From: Botryotinia globosa
Lineage: Eukaryota; Ascomycota; Leotiomycetes; Helotiales; Sclerotiniaceae
Reading direction: 5' to 3'
DNA: 64,000 bases
Assembly: GCA_014898425.1 (NCBI GenBank)
Contig: RCSZ01000011.1
Coordinates: forward strand, 1,920,501-1,984,500
In this document: piece by piece, positions 1-11,426 of the stretch
How the letters are laid out: the number at the start of each line of letters is the position of its first letter
How positions within the stretch are numbered: the first letter of the stretch is position 1
Made by a program: the position numbers and the translations under genes
Notes under the pieces: generated by a model
Databases searched by the model: none
Told to the model about the DNA's origin: nothing
The model's input: the letters and a program-made list of their open reading frames with translations, nothing else

Positions 1-111
1 ATATAACCAACGCCTGATCTACATACATCTTCATTGAGTTGAGCCCCCCCCATGACGCCAAACTTTGTAAACCATGACTCCATTGCTGAAAGTAGCCAAT
101 TGACATAGATA

Positions 112-3100
112 TCAAGCAGCGCCTTGACGACGGTAAAAGACCATAACAGTTCGATAGCTTTGTGTATCCGCAAAAGTTTTACCTGGTATCACTCTACTAT
201 CATTGAACTCGTGCCAATTGTCGGTCCACCTGTTATTCGGGTCTATCCTACGGACCAAAGACCAATAGTGTCCAGATTCCGTCGATCCACTGTGTTGTAC
301 CGCGGCATAACAGTCGTATAAGAATGGTGGTCTCTGATGAGGAAGAACTCGATCTGAGTATCCGTCTCTCTGTGATAGCCATGTGTACTCTGCCATATCA
401 AGAACCAGTGGAAAGTTTACTTGAACATTTAAGCGATTAGCCTGTACTTCGCCAGCCATTTGAGCTATCTTGAACGGAATGACGAGGTAGTCCGGGAGAC
501 TAGAAAAGAGCTGCCTCTGGATTTTGGTGCGCGAGTGTGTGACACCACATCCATCGCAATCCAATTCTGTTCTCTCTTCAGTGAGACAATAGGTCCGAAG
601 CAGAGAGTGCAAATTCTGATTTGAACCTCCGTTGGGATCAACCCCTAGATATATTATAGGAGAGAGCATGTCCGAGGTCACGCTAGTGTCCTTACAAGTC
701 TGACAAACTATCTCATACATCTTTTGATTACAGACAAGTTTTGCTAGGGGCGAATTCAACGTTTCAAGGGCTCTTTCGTATCCTTCGCGACAATTTTGAG
801 TTCTCGGCAATTCACTTTTCTCCTTTGGCGAAAAAGTTGAGACATCACCTAACAGTCCAGTCTTGTCACGATGGATATTCTGTTCATCCATGATAACATC
901 AAAAAGCCAAGCTAAAAACTCGTTGGCATCATGCTGTCTAGCAGTTCCAAAAGTTGTATCGGGTCTGTGGTCAGTGCCACTAACGCGAGACTGATCAAGA
1001 CCTATGTAACCTTCATGGCCAACGGCGGTTGCATGGACATATTGCTACAAATTGTTAGTCGATGAAATTCTTAGATTATAAAAGCTTACTTGAAACATTC
1101 TTGGAACAATCTCGTCGTACTTTCCACACCACATATGTTGTAGCAAGCTGCGCAGAGCTCGGGTCATCAACAGCCTCGGGGGGCTATCTTCGCCTGGTTT
1201 TTTCGGGACTTCCGGAATACAAGGATATTGAAATTGAATAAACATATTCCTTATTCCTGGCGACGAACCAATGGCCTGGACAACGGCATTCATGTAACAG
1301 AGACCACCCGTGATATTTCTTAAACCACAGAGACCAGGATCTATCGCGGGAGGAGCGCTGGGATTTCCTCCTGTCATGGCATAATTCTTGTAGGGTGTCT
1401 GTTCGAAAATGCCATTAGATCTCTGCCGTGGTAGAGCTGGTGGCGGGCGAGTTGGTGGGGCTGAAATTTTTGATCCATCATAGAGAGGCAATGACCTGGG
1501 CATTGATGGCGGTGCCATGGATTGCTTGACTGACGGAAGCTCTGGGTATCTCCTCATAAAGTCCTCGGTAGTTCTTGCATAATAAGATTCGTCCATGGCG
1601 GAGTCCTGAGCAGGTGACTCATCATCGGAATGTTGTTTTAAAGCTTGATCCCATTTCTCTTCCTCTGCCGCTGATAAATTCCGTAACCTAGGTGTTTTTT
1701 TTGCGACCAAACCTCTTCGAGCTATAGAAACTCGACCCAAGCCTTGATGGTCATGTTTCTTGTTCTTGACCAGAGATTTGTTGCCAGGAATTTCGCTCTT
1801 TAATACATTCGGCCCAAAGAGGTCTATCCAAGAGTCTAGACCACCAACAAGTAACATCGGTCGTCGCTTTAATCGGTGATCGTAAGCATGATCGTAAATA
1901 ATTTTACTAAAGTGTTGCAAATGATTAAGAGGTTCGCCTGGAACATGTTCTGTGTTTATGGGCATCGAGGATTGATCGTAATAGACTATCAAGTCAAATG
2001 TATGCCTCTGATCGTACAACCTTTGTTCCGGTTCAGGAGATAGAACAATTCCTTCTCCAAGATCTTCTGCGGACATGTCTTTTCGTAGAGCTATAGGTTC
2101 AATGCAAATGATTGATGAGGCCATAATGTGCCCCTCATTGAATTCTTCTCTGCTTCTAATATCCACGATCAAGACACTCAAGGTTTTAGAGCCCATTTTG
2201 AGAAAACCATGAAGCTGCTCGGCAGTAATAGTTGTAGCATTGGGTATTGACGGCTTGTCAATCCGGGTTTCAGGCTCAGGATGACCATGATCAAATGTGT
2301 AATTACTGACCTCAGAGTTTGAGAAATAATCAGTTGCATCGTCAACTACAATTCGATTGCGAGAGACTTTTGCGACTGAACTAGAAGGCTCTCTTTTTCC
2401 GTTAAAGTAGGAAGATCCTCGAGATAACAGTGGCGGTTGGCTGTTGGTCGAAACCAAGTCCGTACTACGTGCTGGACTATAGATCGCATCCGGCATTCTC
2501 GGCATCATGGGAACACTTGTATCCATGTCGAGGATGGGTTTGTCTGTCTTGAGAGTTGCTGGACTCATTGGCATTTCTCTTGGGCCAAGAGGCCGCAATA
2601 TACTCCCATTTTGCTTGTACTGCGATGTTGGATTGGTTGACTTTTGATCTATTCTGACTTCGTCTGGAATAGTAATTTGTTGAGTCCTAATCCTAGGATC
2701 TTGAGTAGCGGTCGTAGTATTTGAACTCCTCAAACGGGCGAATCTTGCGGCCAAGTCACTCTCGGATGAGCTGGGCAGACTGGATGCTATCCCGTTTGCT
2801 ATTTGTATCGAATTGCCATGAAGCCCTTGTGGTTTCGGTTGTATCACTGGCTTTTGGCGGGGTTCAATCCTTTTATTGGTTGGGTTGCTATTGGCATCGG
2901 ATATGGTTGGCTTGAATGCGATGTTATTGGTATTTCCAGGGGCAGGTTGTCCATTGTATGGAAGTAAACTAGATGGGCTGACTCCGGTTCTTGTATTATC
3001 CTCCTTGATTATTTTCTTGACTTCCTCGAATTTACTATGTTGTGTATTGAGCCGTTTCTGCAGGCCAGCGTATAATCGAGTGTAATCCGACCTACTCTTT

Positions 3101-3435
3101 AGATCTGGATAATGCGGACTCTGGGGAATATACTCCACGGCTATTGTAAAGGCTATGATGTACTGTTGAAGAGCTAAATCCAGGCGTTTAAAGTCTAGGT
3201 AGGTTTCCGCATGTTTCGCAGCTTCTTCGCCAGCCTCCAGCAGTTTCCGTAACGAGGACTGTCTATCGACAAGTGGTTTGGCATTCACCAGATCGTCTAG
3301 ATGCGGTAGCATTCGGGGATTGGCATTCATAGTGCCAATACCATTAACGCCATCTTTCTTTGTGTTGTTGATTGGCCCAGTTCCATTGATCGAGGTAGTT
3401 CGCAAGTGGGAGCCACCGATGGCCGCTGGACTCAT
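112..3435 (-). CDS. DOA4: Ubiquitin carboxyl-terminal hydrolase, DOA4/USP8 type
   Basis: This is a cysteine deubiquitinase predicted to strip ubiquitin from cargo at the late endosome before sorting into multivesicular bodies. Two exons, 3435-1090 and 1044-112, flank a 45-nt intron (GTAAGC...TTTGTAG, branch CTAAC) and give about 1092 aa. An N-terminal helical region (about residues 50-145) resembles the USP8 dimerisation/MIT-like domain. A rhodanese-like domain follows near residues 400-545, and the USP fold fills the C-terminus. The catalytic Cys is C713 (GLCYMN). A QHDANEFL box lies just after the intron, the His is H1041 (SGHYWSLVR), and N1063 (WHEFNDS) is the third residue, as in USP2. 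The middle is Ser/Pro-rich and probably disordered. The Cys box is unusual, with one extra residue between the oxyanion Asn and the Cys. It is divergent from VPS27. Family assignment is secure; DOA4 orthology rests on the rhodanese-USP order. Confidence 0.92.
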
Positions 3436-4687
3436 GGTTATAGATTTTCAAAATGCCGCTGGAGCATTCTGTTCTATGATGGAGGAGCTGGATGTAGAAT
3501 TTAATTAAATCGTATTCTTTTAAGGTTTGGGTGGTTGAAAGGGAGACGGGAAACGACAAGAAATGCTCTGGGACCCGATATACGTGAACGGGGAATGTTC
3601 AAAGAAAGTTGAATGAAAGGAGATCAAAGAATAGATGGACCTGAAGTCCAAGATGCGTTTATCGAGTCGGGAAAAGGGAATTGTCGTTACTTGTTGTCTT
3701 TATTGTTGCTTTGCGCCACATGCATTCTTGGAAGGCTTGAATTCCTTATGCATCAAGCATCGGGGCCATGGAGGAGTCAAAGTAGAGTACGGATGGCGGT
3801 ATTTCGCAGGTAGCTACGTAGGAAGGTGCCGGTGTAGTATAATCTTTATCGATAGTGGGCGGTGAGTGAGATTTGTTACTAAGTATAGGTAGTCTGGTCT
3901 GGTTGGTAGTAACTTGTAAGTCGACTGGTATCTTCTTTCCTAGACGCATAGAAGATGAATAATTAACAATATCTCCATCTCAATGCCAAGACAGAGAGGA
4001 TGTGTATGTCCGGTAGTCATTGATATAGTACGAATCACCTGTATACCTTGGACCTTGGATCTTGGACCTTGGACCGTCGAATGGTGATTTGAATGATGTC
4101 TAGGTACTAGGTATTCAAGAGGTACTAGGTTCCCCTAGTGTGTGTGTGTGTGTGTGTGTGTTTGCCGCATGGAAATTGGATCAGATATGGCGTGAACCTA
4201 TCAATCAATAATAGACTCACCCTCATGATGCTCAGCACGTGCCGTAAAATGCCCATAGTAGATGCCCTCTATACATCATTAGTCATTTATTCTAGAGCCA
4301 CCCCCACCCCCATTGATTGATTCAATCGTCACATTTACCAGCTTCGCATAACATCAACTTTATCAACCTACCTAGGTACCTAGTAATTACCTCAATACTC
4401 CGTACAAACATCCTCTTTACTGCAAACCCCGACCTACAAATTAGGTATCGACATACGACATAAACCATCTAATTTAATCTCGTTCCGCATCAAATATTGG
4501 AGTGTTCTATCGGAGAAAGGAACAGGGAAAGAAAAGGCTGAGCCCTCACACAACTATTTACCACTTCGTCATTTTGAAGCAGCCTTTTCTACAAATCACG
4601 AATACCTGACTATCAAATCCACAACGCCCGTCTCCGCCTGAACCCCAAAATTTGAGCATATCAATAATTTCATTCGAAGCCGCCAGG
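3436..4687. promoter_or_regulatory. Shared intergenic region between DOA4-like and VPS27
   Basis: This 1.25-kb divergent spacer must hold the promoters and 5' UTRs of both flanking genes. It contains a short tandem array of a TTGGACC-like heptamer near 4046-4076, a (TG)11 tract, and one perfect TACCTAGGTA palindrome at 4369-4378. Small ORFs here have no recognisable product. Confidence 0.6.
4139..4160. repeat. (TG)11 microsatellite
   Basis: Eleven uninterrupted TG dinucleotides lie in the DOA4/VPS27 intergenic region. Confidence 0.95.
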
Positions 4688-7080
4688 ATGATGGCAGGAT
4701 GGTTCGCATCCAACTCTGCATTGGATGAGCAGATTGAAAAGGCTACCAACTCTTCCTTGTTAGTCTTGAATTCCATCGAGAAGAAGGGGAACACTGCTAA
4801 CATTAATCAGAGAGGATATCGCACTCAACCTCGAGATTTCCGATGTCATCCGTTCTAAAACTGTACGCGCAAATGAAGCTATGCGATCACTGAAAAGGCG
4901 CATAGGCAACAAGAATCCCAACTTTCAACTCAGTGCACTAAATGTATAAATGACTAGGCTCCATTCATTGATGACTCTTTACTAATTCTGCTTACAGCTC
5001 ACGGATACCTGCGTAAAAAACGGCGGTTCGCACTTCCTTGTCGAGATTGCATCACGAGAGTTTATGGATAATCTGGTTTCACTTCTCAAGGCATATGGAG
5101 GAGCTGCAGTTAATGACGACGTCAAGAACAAAATATTGGAGCTTATTCAGAGCTGGGCTACAGCGACCGAGGGTCGCAGCGAATTGTCTTACATCGGAGA
5201 GACCTATAGAGCTCTACAAAGAGAGGGGTTCCGATTTCCTCCCAAGACTGATGTCGCGAGTAGTATGCTGGATAGTAGTGCTGTAAGTAGATCATTACTC
5301 CCTAGTACACTTTTATTGACCCGTTACAAGCCACCAGAATGGATAGACTCAGATGTTTGCATGCGATGTCGAACATCATTTAGCTTCACAAATCGAAAAC
5401 ACCATTGCCGAAATTGTGGCAATGTTTTCGATCAACAATGCTCAAGCAAAACCTTACCCCTGCCCCATCTTGGTATTCTACAACCTGTTAGAGTAGATGA
5501 TGGTTGTTACATAAAACTTACCGATAAATCTTCCATGGGTCCTACATTTACCAATGAACGATCCCCTACGCATACATCCCACCACAAACACAAATCACAT
5601 GCATCCATGCAACCTCGAGACGCCCGGGTGGATGACGGTTTCGACGAAGATCTCAAGCGAGCTTTGGCAATGAGTCTGGAGGAGGTCAATGGTCACTCGG
5701 GGGCTGGCTATGTTCCACAATCGAAACTACAGCCTGTACCAGAATCCCGCGAACCCCCCACCAAAGGAGTTAAAACAGACGCAGGCAAGTCTGGAGAGGA
5801 AGAAGATGTCGATCTAAAAGCGGCGATTGCTGCATCACTGGCCGATATGGAAGAACAGAAGAAGAAGCATACAGCTACTATCAAAGAGCAGTCTTCTACT
5901 ATTAATTTGAACCACTCTTCCACAGGCCACATCAGTCTCCCAAAGAACGATTACGAACTCACCCCTGTTGAGGCAGAAAACATCAATCTCTTCTCCACCC
6001 TCGTAGATAGACTACAAACCCAGCCTCCAGGAACCATTCTTCGGGAGCCACAAATCCAAGAGCTTTATGATAGCATTGGTACTCTTCGTCCAAAATTGGC
6101 CCGCACCTACGGAGAAACAATGAGCAAGCATGGTTTGTGATTCTTTATTATTATTATACTCTAACTAACAATTCATAGATGCTCTACTTGATTTACACGC
6201 CAAGCTTTCCACCGTTGTACGGTATTACGATCGTATGCTCGAGGAACGTTTGTCAAACACATATAATCAACACAACATTGGAGGTTATAATCCTCCCCAG
6301 CAGGCTGGTGGACCTAGCATGTATCCTTCTATTCCTTCCAATATACCCAATGGAAGTGGAGGGGCAGAAAGCTTTTATACGGGTAATTCTCAACGAGAAC
6401 CTTACGCACCGCCCCAATCCACATATTCCTACCCTACCAGTCAACAACAGCACCCTGCATACAATAAAAGGTCTTCTGTTTCCGATATCAATTATCCTAC
6501 ACTAGACCAGCGTAATGAGAACTATTCCCAGCAACAAAGTCACCAAATTCAACGCCAACATACTGGTAACTGGCAAACGAATGAGATTGCTCCTCAATAC
6601 TCGGCTCCACCGGCCCCTTTTTCACCCCAACAGCAACACCAGCCCCCCGTCCAAGCTCACACACCTCAAGGTGTTCCATCTCAACCTCCTGCACACTTTG
6701 CTCCATCGGAGTCAATTAATAATACATCCACAGATCCTAATGCAGCGGCTTACTACGGGACTCCGGTTTCTCATCAAACTCAGCCAGCACAGGATCCATC
6801 AAAACCACAGTATTCAGTCCAGTCACCTCCTCAGTATCCGCATGCACCATCGCCTCAACAATTCACCCATCAGCCACCAAACCCACAAGAGCCATCGTAT
6901 ACTACTCCTCAACAGCAACCCCCATACTGGCAATCACAGCAACAGGCTCCAGCGCCTCCACAATCATGGCCGGCGCCTCCTGTATCGAGTTTCAACGGAT
7001 ACTCTCAAGAGTCATTCCCTTCTGCTCCACAAAATGTCCCGCAGACTAAGGTAGTGGAAGAAAGTCTCATAGATCTTTAA
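4688..7080 (+). CDS. VPS27: ESCRT-0 subunit Vps27 (VHS-FYVE-UIM protein)
   Basis: It recruits ubiquitinated cargo on endosomes and passes it to ESCRT-I. Exons are 4688-4758, 4811-4943, 4998-5282, 5331-6132 and 6179-7080, giving 730 aa. The 48-nt third intron has no stop codon and a length divisible by three; removing it joins DSSA to PPEWIDSD, the usual Vps27 context. The VHS domain spans about residues 1-150. The FYVE zinc finger begins at about 164, with CxxC at 173-176 and the PI3P-binding RKHHCRNCG at 185-193. Two ubiquitin-interacting motifs lie at about 267-283 and 321-336. A coiled/GAT-like helix is followed by a long Pro/Gln-rich tail. The tail ends with PSAP, an ESCRT-I (Vps23) docking motif, and a terminal LIDL clathrin box. 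Two adjacent ATGs occur at 4688 and 4691; the first was chosen. Confidence 0.95.
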
Positions 7081-8018
7081 GTTCATTCAAAGAAGCGAGG
7101 CGTTTCTTGCGTGCGAGTTACGTCTATAAATTTCTCTGTATCTCAGTCGGCGGAGTTCATTTCGAGGCTGGAGTTAAAAGATATCATGGAATCGAATGAA
7201 TTTACGGACATCATATTCCCGGAGGAAATTGTATACTTATATCGATAGTCTAATGAAATCTGTCTTTAATTTTGTGATTACAAATATTGTCCCATTTCAC
7301 CACTAAATACTTGACATGTTCATCACGCTGGAAGGAAGCACCTATGCGGATGTTCTTCTTAGTGCCGCAGTAGAAAAATGTCTCACATGAGATTTATTGT
7401 CTTTGACTGTACAATAAAGTTCGTTGCTAGTAAACAGGTCTATGTACTTGTCTATTACTATTATGTACAAAGCTTTCTTAGTACCTGCCTACCTGATGGG
7501 TAGTAAGTATCTAGTTGAATGTATCGTACGCCACTCTATGTTCTATCTTGAACTTTATACTTACGTACGGTAGTATCTGCCACCCGCCTACCAAGGTATG
7601 ATTTGGTTTCGAACGGCTTCAAGCTAAACTCTAATTGACGTTTGAAACATAATCCATATGGATACATACTAGTACAAATAGATGTGCCTTTCTTACCTAT
7701 TTCGGATACCTACCTAGGCATCTAATGATCTAATGATACCTAGGTAGCTCAAAGCCCAAGCTTTCTTTTCTTGATCTAAGGGTGACTAATCAAGCCCCTC
7801 GTACTACTAGCTTCATCAATGACGATATTGAACCCCACGGTCATTGGAAACCTTTACTATAATTTAATTTCCATCTCATACATAAAAACTCGATCACCAC
7901 AAACTTTTCTCACGAATTCTTCCAAATAACTTCATACTCCTCACCGACACGCAAATCATTATATCACATTTACAATCATACAGGTCGAATACATACAATT
8001 CTCGTTATCCATTACAAG
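7081..8018. other. Intergenic region VPS27-HBS1
   Basis: AT-rich spacer of 0.94 kb with a TACCTAGGCA variant at 7711-7720 and a perfect TACCTAGGTA at 7737-7746. No gene is seen. The part just upstream of 8019 should carry the HBS1 promoter. Confidence 0.6.
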
Positions 8019-10683
8019 ATGTCTCGCCACAAGTTTGTCAAAGCAATGGCTCTCGATTACGATGATGCAGATGACATTTACGAAGAAGATTACGATGAGG
8101 AGGAAGCTGGTCAAGGTACGAATGAAATTATTTTTGCATATTTTCGACTGCCTCCTCGCAGACATTGGCTAATTCATGGTATAAGAACTGAGCGAAGAAG
8201 ATCAAGAGCAAATGCGAGAAGGAACGATCAAAGTACGCGAAATCTTACCAGCCGATTCGACCAATTTTACGGACAAGCAAATACAAGAAGCCTTGTGGCA
8301 TTATTATTACGATATTGAAAAGTCAGTCACATACCTGCTCGGAACTTTAACGCCCAAAGGTCCCAAGAAAGCTGCTGGAAAGAAAGGTTCTGGTGAGTTG
8401 ATTTCATTACGTCTTGGAAGCTTTTTCTTCTTCTGTGTTTTGTCTTTTTTTGTCGCATAATAAATACATAAATTATTTGGACCGGAGGTGGGTTCCTCGT
8501 CTTACCCTTTGTTACCCTAGTTTTCAATGCAACTCTAGCTAATACTGATGATAGATGTCTACAATGGAGATTATCCTTCCTCAATACACACTACAACCTT
8601 GTATGCTAAAAGCTTCTTTGCCGATACGCCATGGTTCAAAATACCTTTTGAACGTCTTGCAAAATTCACACCTCCGCCACAACTCCCAGGCGGTCTTTTG
8701 GGAGGTTCTTCTGGGGGTGCTCCAAAGATGTCAAAGTTACAGGCTTTAGCGGCGGCACGGAAAAAGAAGGCACAAGAGCAGCAGAGTTTGTCCTTGGAGG
8801 TCGAAAAGCCTATGGCAAATCTTTCTCTAGACCAAACTGGAGGTGGAAGCTCAACGGAACTGCACGATGTTCAGTCTATAGCAAGCAGCAGCGACTCTTT
8901 ATCCAAAGATGCGAAACATGGAGGATTTCCATTGAGGAAACGCAAAGATTCCAACCCGCACGAAAAGGTCCTTAAGCCGCAACCAACCTCCAGGGGCCAT
9001 AAGACAGAGATTGCGCCCGCAGTTGAAGAATCTTCTCCTGTCTACCAGGCTAGCCCATCTGCTTTCGCTAGCACCATGTTTCAAACTGCAAGCGCAAGTC
9101 CGAGACGCCCTTCGGAGAATAATTTTACCATGCCGTATACCTCAGAAGTCCTGATTATGCCAGCTAACCCCTTTTCAGGACCTAGTCCAGACGACGTTGT
9201 CATAGCAGCGCAGTCGAAAGGTTCGGTACTTTCTGCGACATCAAAGAAATGAAACTAATCATGTAGTAGCCGCTGTTAAAGGGAAAAAGGGACCGTTAAA
9301 GGGTCCAGCAAAAGTAGAGGGTCCAACTGATGTTGAAACACATAAGATAAAGAGCAAAGATTTAGATGTTTTAGCAGAATTCGAGAAAGCCAAAAGTAAA
9401 AATGCTGCGAACTTTGTAGTTATAGGTATATTAATATTGTCAAGTCTTCACTCCACTTTCTAACCTGGACAGGTCATGTTGACGCTGGAAAAAGTACTTT
9501 GATGGGTCGTCTGCTTTACGACCTAAAAGTTGTAGATCAAAGAACAGTAGACCGTTATCGTAAGGAGGCAGAAGCAATGGGCAAATCCTCATTCGCTCTT
9601 GCCTGGGTTCTGGACCAAGGAACGGAAGAGCGTAGCAGGGGAGTAACAATCGATATTGCGATGAACAAATTCGAAACTGAAAAGACAGCGTTCACAATTC
9701 TTGATGCTCCTGGTCATCGCGATTTTATTCCGAATATGATTGCTGGAGCAAGTCAAGCAGACTTCGCTGTGTTAGTAATTGATGCCAGTGTTGGATCTTT
9801 CGAATCGGGATTAAAGGGACAGACAAAAGAACACGCATTGTTGGCTCGAAGTATGGGTGTTCAACGAATTATTATAGCAGTCAACAAATTAGATACCGTC
9901 GGTTGGTCTCAAGATCGTTTCGATGAAATCTCACAACAAGTCTCTGCTTTCCTTACAGCAGCTGGGTTCCAAGAACGGAACATCAAATTCATACCATGTT
10001 CTGGCCTTCGTGGTGATAATATCACCAGAAAATCAACAGAACAAGCAGCGGCATGGTACACAGGACCAACTCTTGTGGAGGAACTCGATCATTCTGAACC
10101 AGTAGCCAGAGCTCTGACCAAACCCCTTCGCTTAACCATCAGCGATATTTTCCGCGGCAGCGTACAAAATCCATTGAGCATATCCGGACGCATCGAAGCC
10201 GGCTCTCTTCAAGTGGGCGATCAACTATTAGCACAACCTAGCAACGAAAAATGTTTCATCAAAGGCCTCGAAATGGATAACGAAACGGTTGATTGGGCAG
10301 TCGCGGGCCAAATCATCACAATCCATCTTAGCGATATCGATCAAGCTCATCTCAAAATCGGAGATGTACTTTGCACACCTAGTCAACCGATTAGTGTTAT
10401 CAAAACCTTCACAGCCAAGGTTCTGGCCTTTGAATTCTTGACCCCAATGCAAGTCGATGTTCATAGAGGTCGTATGCATACTGCGGGTAGGATTAAGGAG
10501 TTGGTGGCGGTGTTGGATAAGGGAACGGGGAAGACGTTGGGGAAGAAGAAACCCAGGATTGTTAAGCCGGCGCAGGTGGCGAGGGTGCTGGTCGAGTTGG
10601 AGGTTCCGGTGCCGTTGGAGGCACCCGGGAGAGTTATCTTGAGATGTGATGGGGTGACGGTTGCGGCGGGGTTGTTGGAGTAG
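8019..10683 (+). CDS. HBS1: Hbs1/Ski7 family translational GTPase (ribosome rescue)
   Basis: Hbs1 is an eRF3-like GTPase that with Dom34/Pelota splits stalled ribosomes in no-go and nonstop decay. Exons are 8019-8115, 8186-8392, 8555-9220, 9270-9425 and 9473-10683, giving 778 aa. The N-terminus (MSRHKFVKAMALDYDDADD) and the small Hbs1 N-terminal helical domain (EALWHYYYDIEKSVTYLL) come from exons 1-2. Exon 3 encodes a linker containing SFFADTPWFKIPFERLAKF. The GTPase domain has G1 GHVDAGKST at 376-384, G3 DAPGH, G4 NKLD and two beta-barrel domains after it. The exon 4 acceptor is a tandem TAGTAG (9264-9269), so Val may be optionally inserted. Exon 3 is 666 nt with phase 1 on both sides, so it can be skipped in frame. 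Confidence 0.95.
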
Positions 10684-11426
10684 ATGGATAGGTAGATGTA
10701 TGGATGGTGGTGGGAGGCGGGAGGCGGAGGGAATAATAAATGTATGGATTGAGAATTGGATTGGCTATATATGTCCCTAATGACGTGGGGGGAGGGAATT
10801 AGTATCAATGCATTCTATGTTCCTATGTAGAATCTTGGGCATATACACGATAATACGAGAGAGAATGAAATATAGATTGCTGATTCCTCATTCCTCCTTC
10901 GCTACTGGTATTGATATTGAATCTATGAGCACCCATTCATACATGTGTGAATAATTGTACATCTCTTCTCGTCTCACAAGATTCCTTTCCATATTTGATA
11001 TCTCACAATTGACGAATATACTGTCTCATTACTCATATTGCTATGGTATCCCCTCTTCTCATCTAAATTCTACAAATAGGTATCTAGGTAGGGTTAGGTA
11101 TGATTATCCACAATTTCTCTTTCTGGCGACCGTCTAGGTGTATTTATGGATGGGCTCTGTATTCCATGTCTCCAAGATTGATTTCACGCATGCATGCTAT
11201 AGATTCTATATGGCTATTGCTTGATATTATTATATCATATTGTATCACATCATATCGCATCACATTATATTGCATTATATTATATTGCATTATATTATAT
11301 TGCATTATATTATATTGCATTATATTATATTGCATCACATTATATCGCATCACATCACATCAAATTAATCAACTCCCACCTGGCCAGAAGAATAAAATAT
11401 CCACCCAGCGCACTCTCTCCCTAACC
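10684..11426. other. Intergenic region with AT-rich tandem array
   Basis: Spacer between the 3' ends of HBS1 (+) and the amidase pseudogene (-). No gene is seen. It contains a tandem array at 11221-11362. Confidence 0.6.
11221..11362. repeat. AT-rich 15-bp tandem array
   Basis: About four perfect copies of a 15-bp unit (CATTATATTATATTG) lie around 11273-11332. They are flanked by decayed ATCACAT/ATCGCAT variants. An open frame through it only reflects the periodicity. Confidence 0.85.

Noticed and set aside
4138..4320. ORF starting with alternating Cys-Val
   Set aside because: It is only the (TG)11 microsatellite read as codons, followed by non-coding-like sequence.
8327..8584. ORF antisense to HBS1 intron 2
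   Set aside because: Covers an intron and exon edges of HBS1 with no recognisable product.
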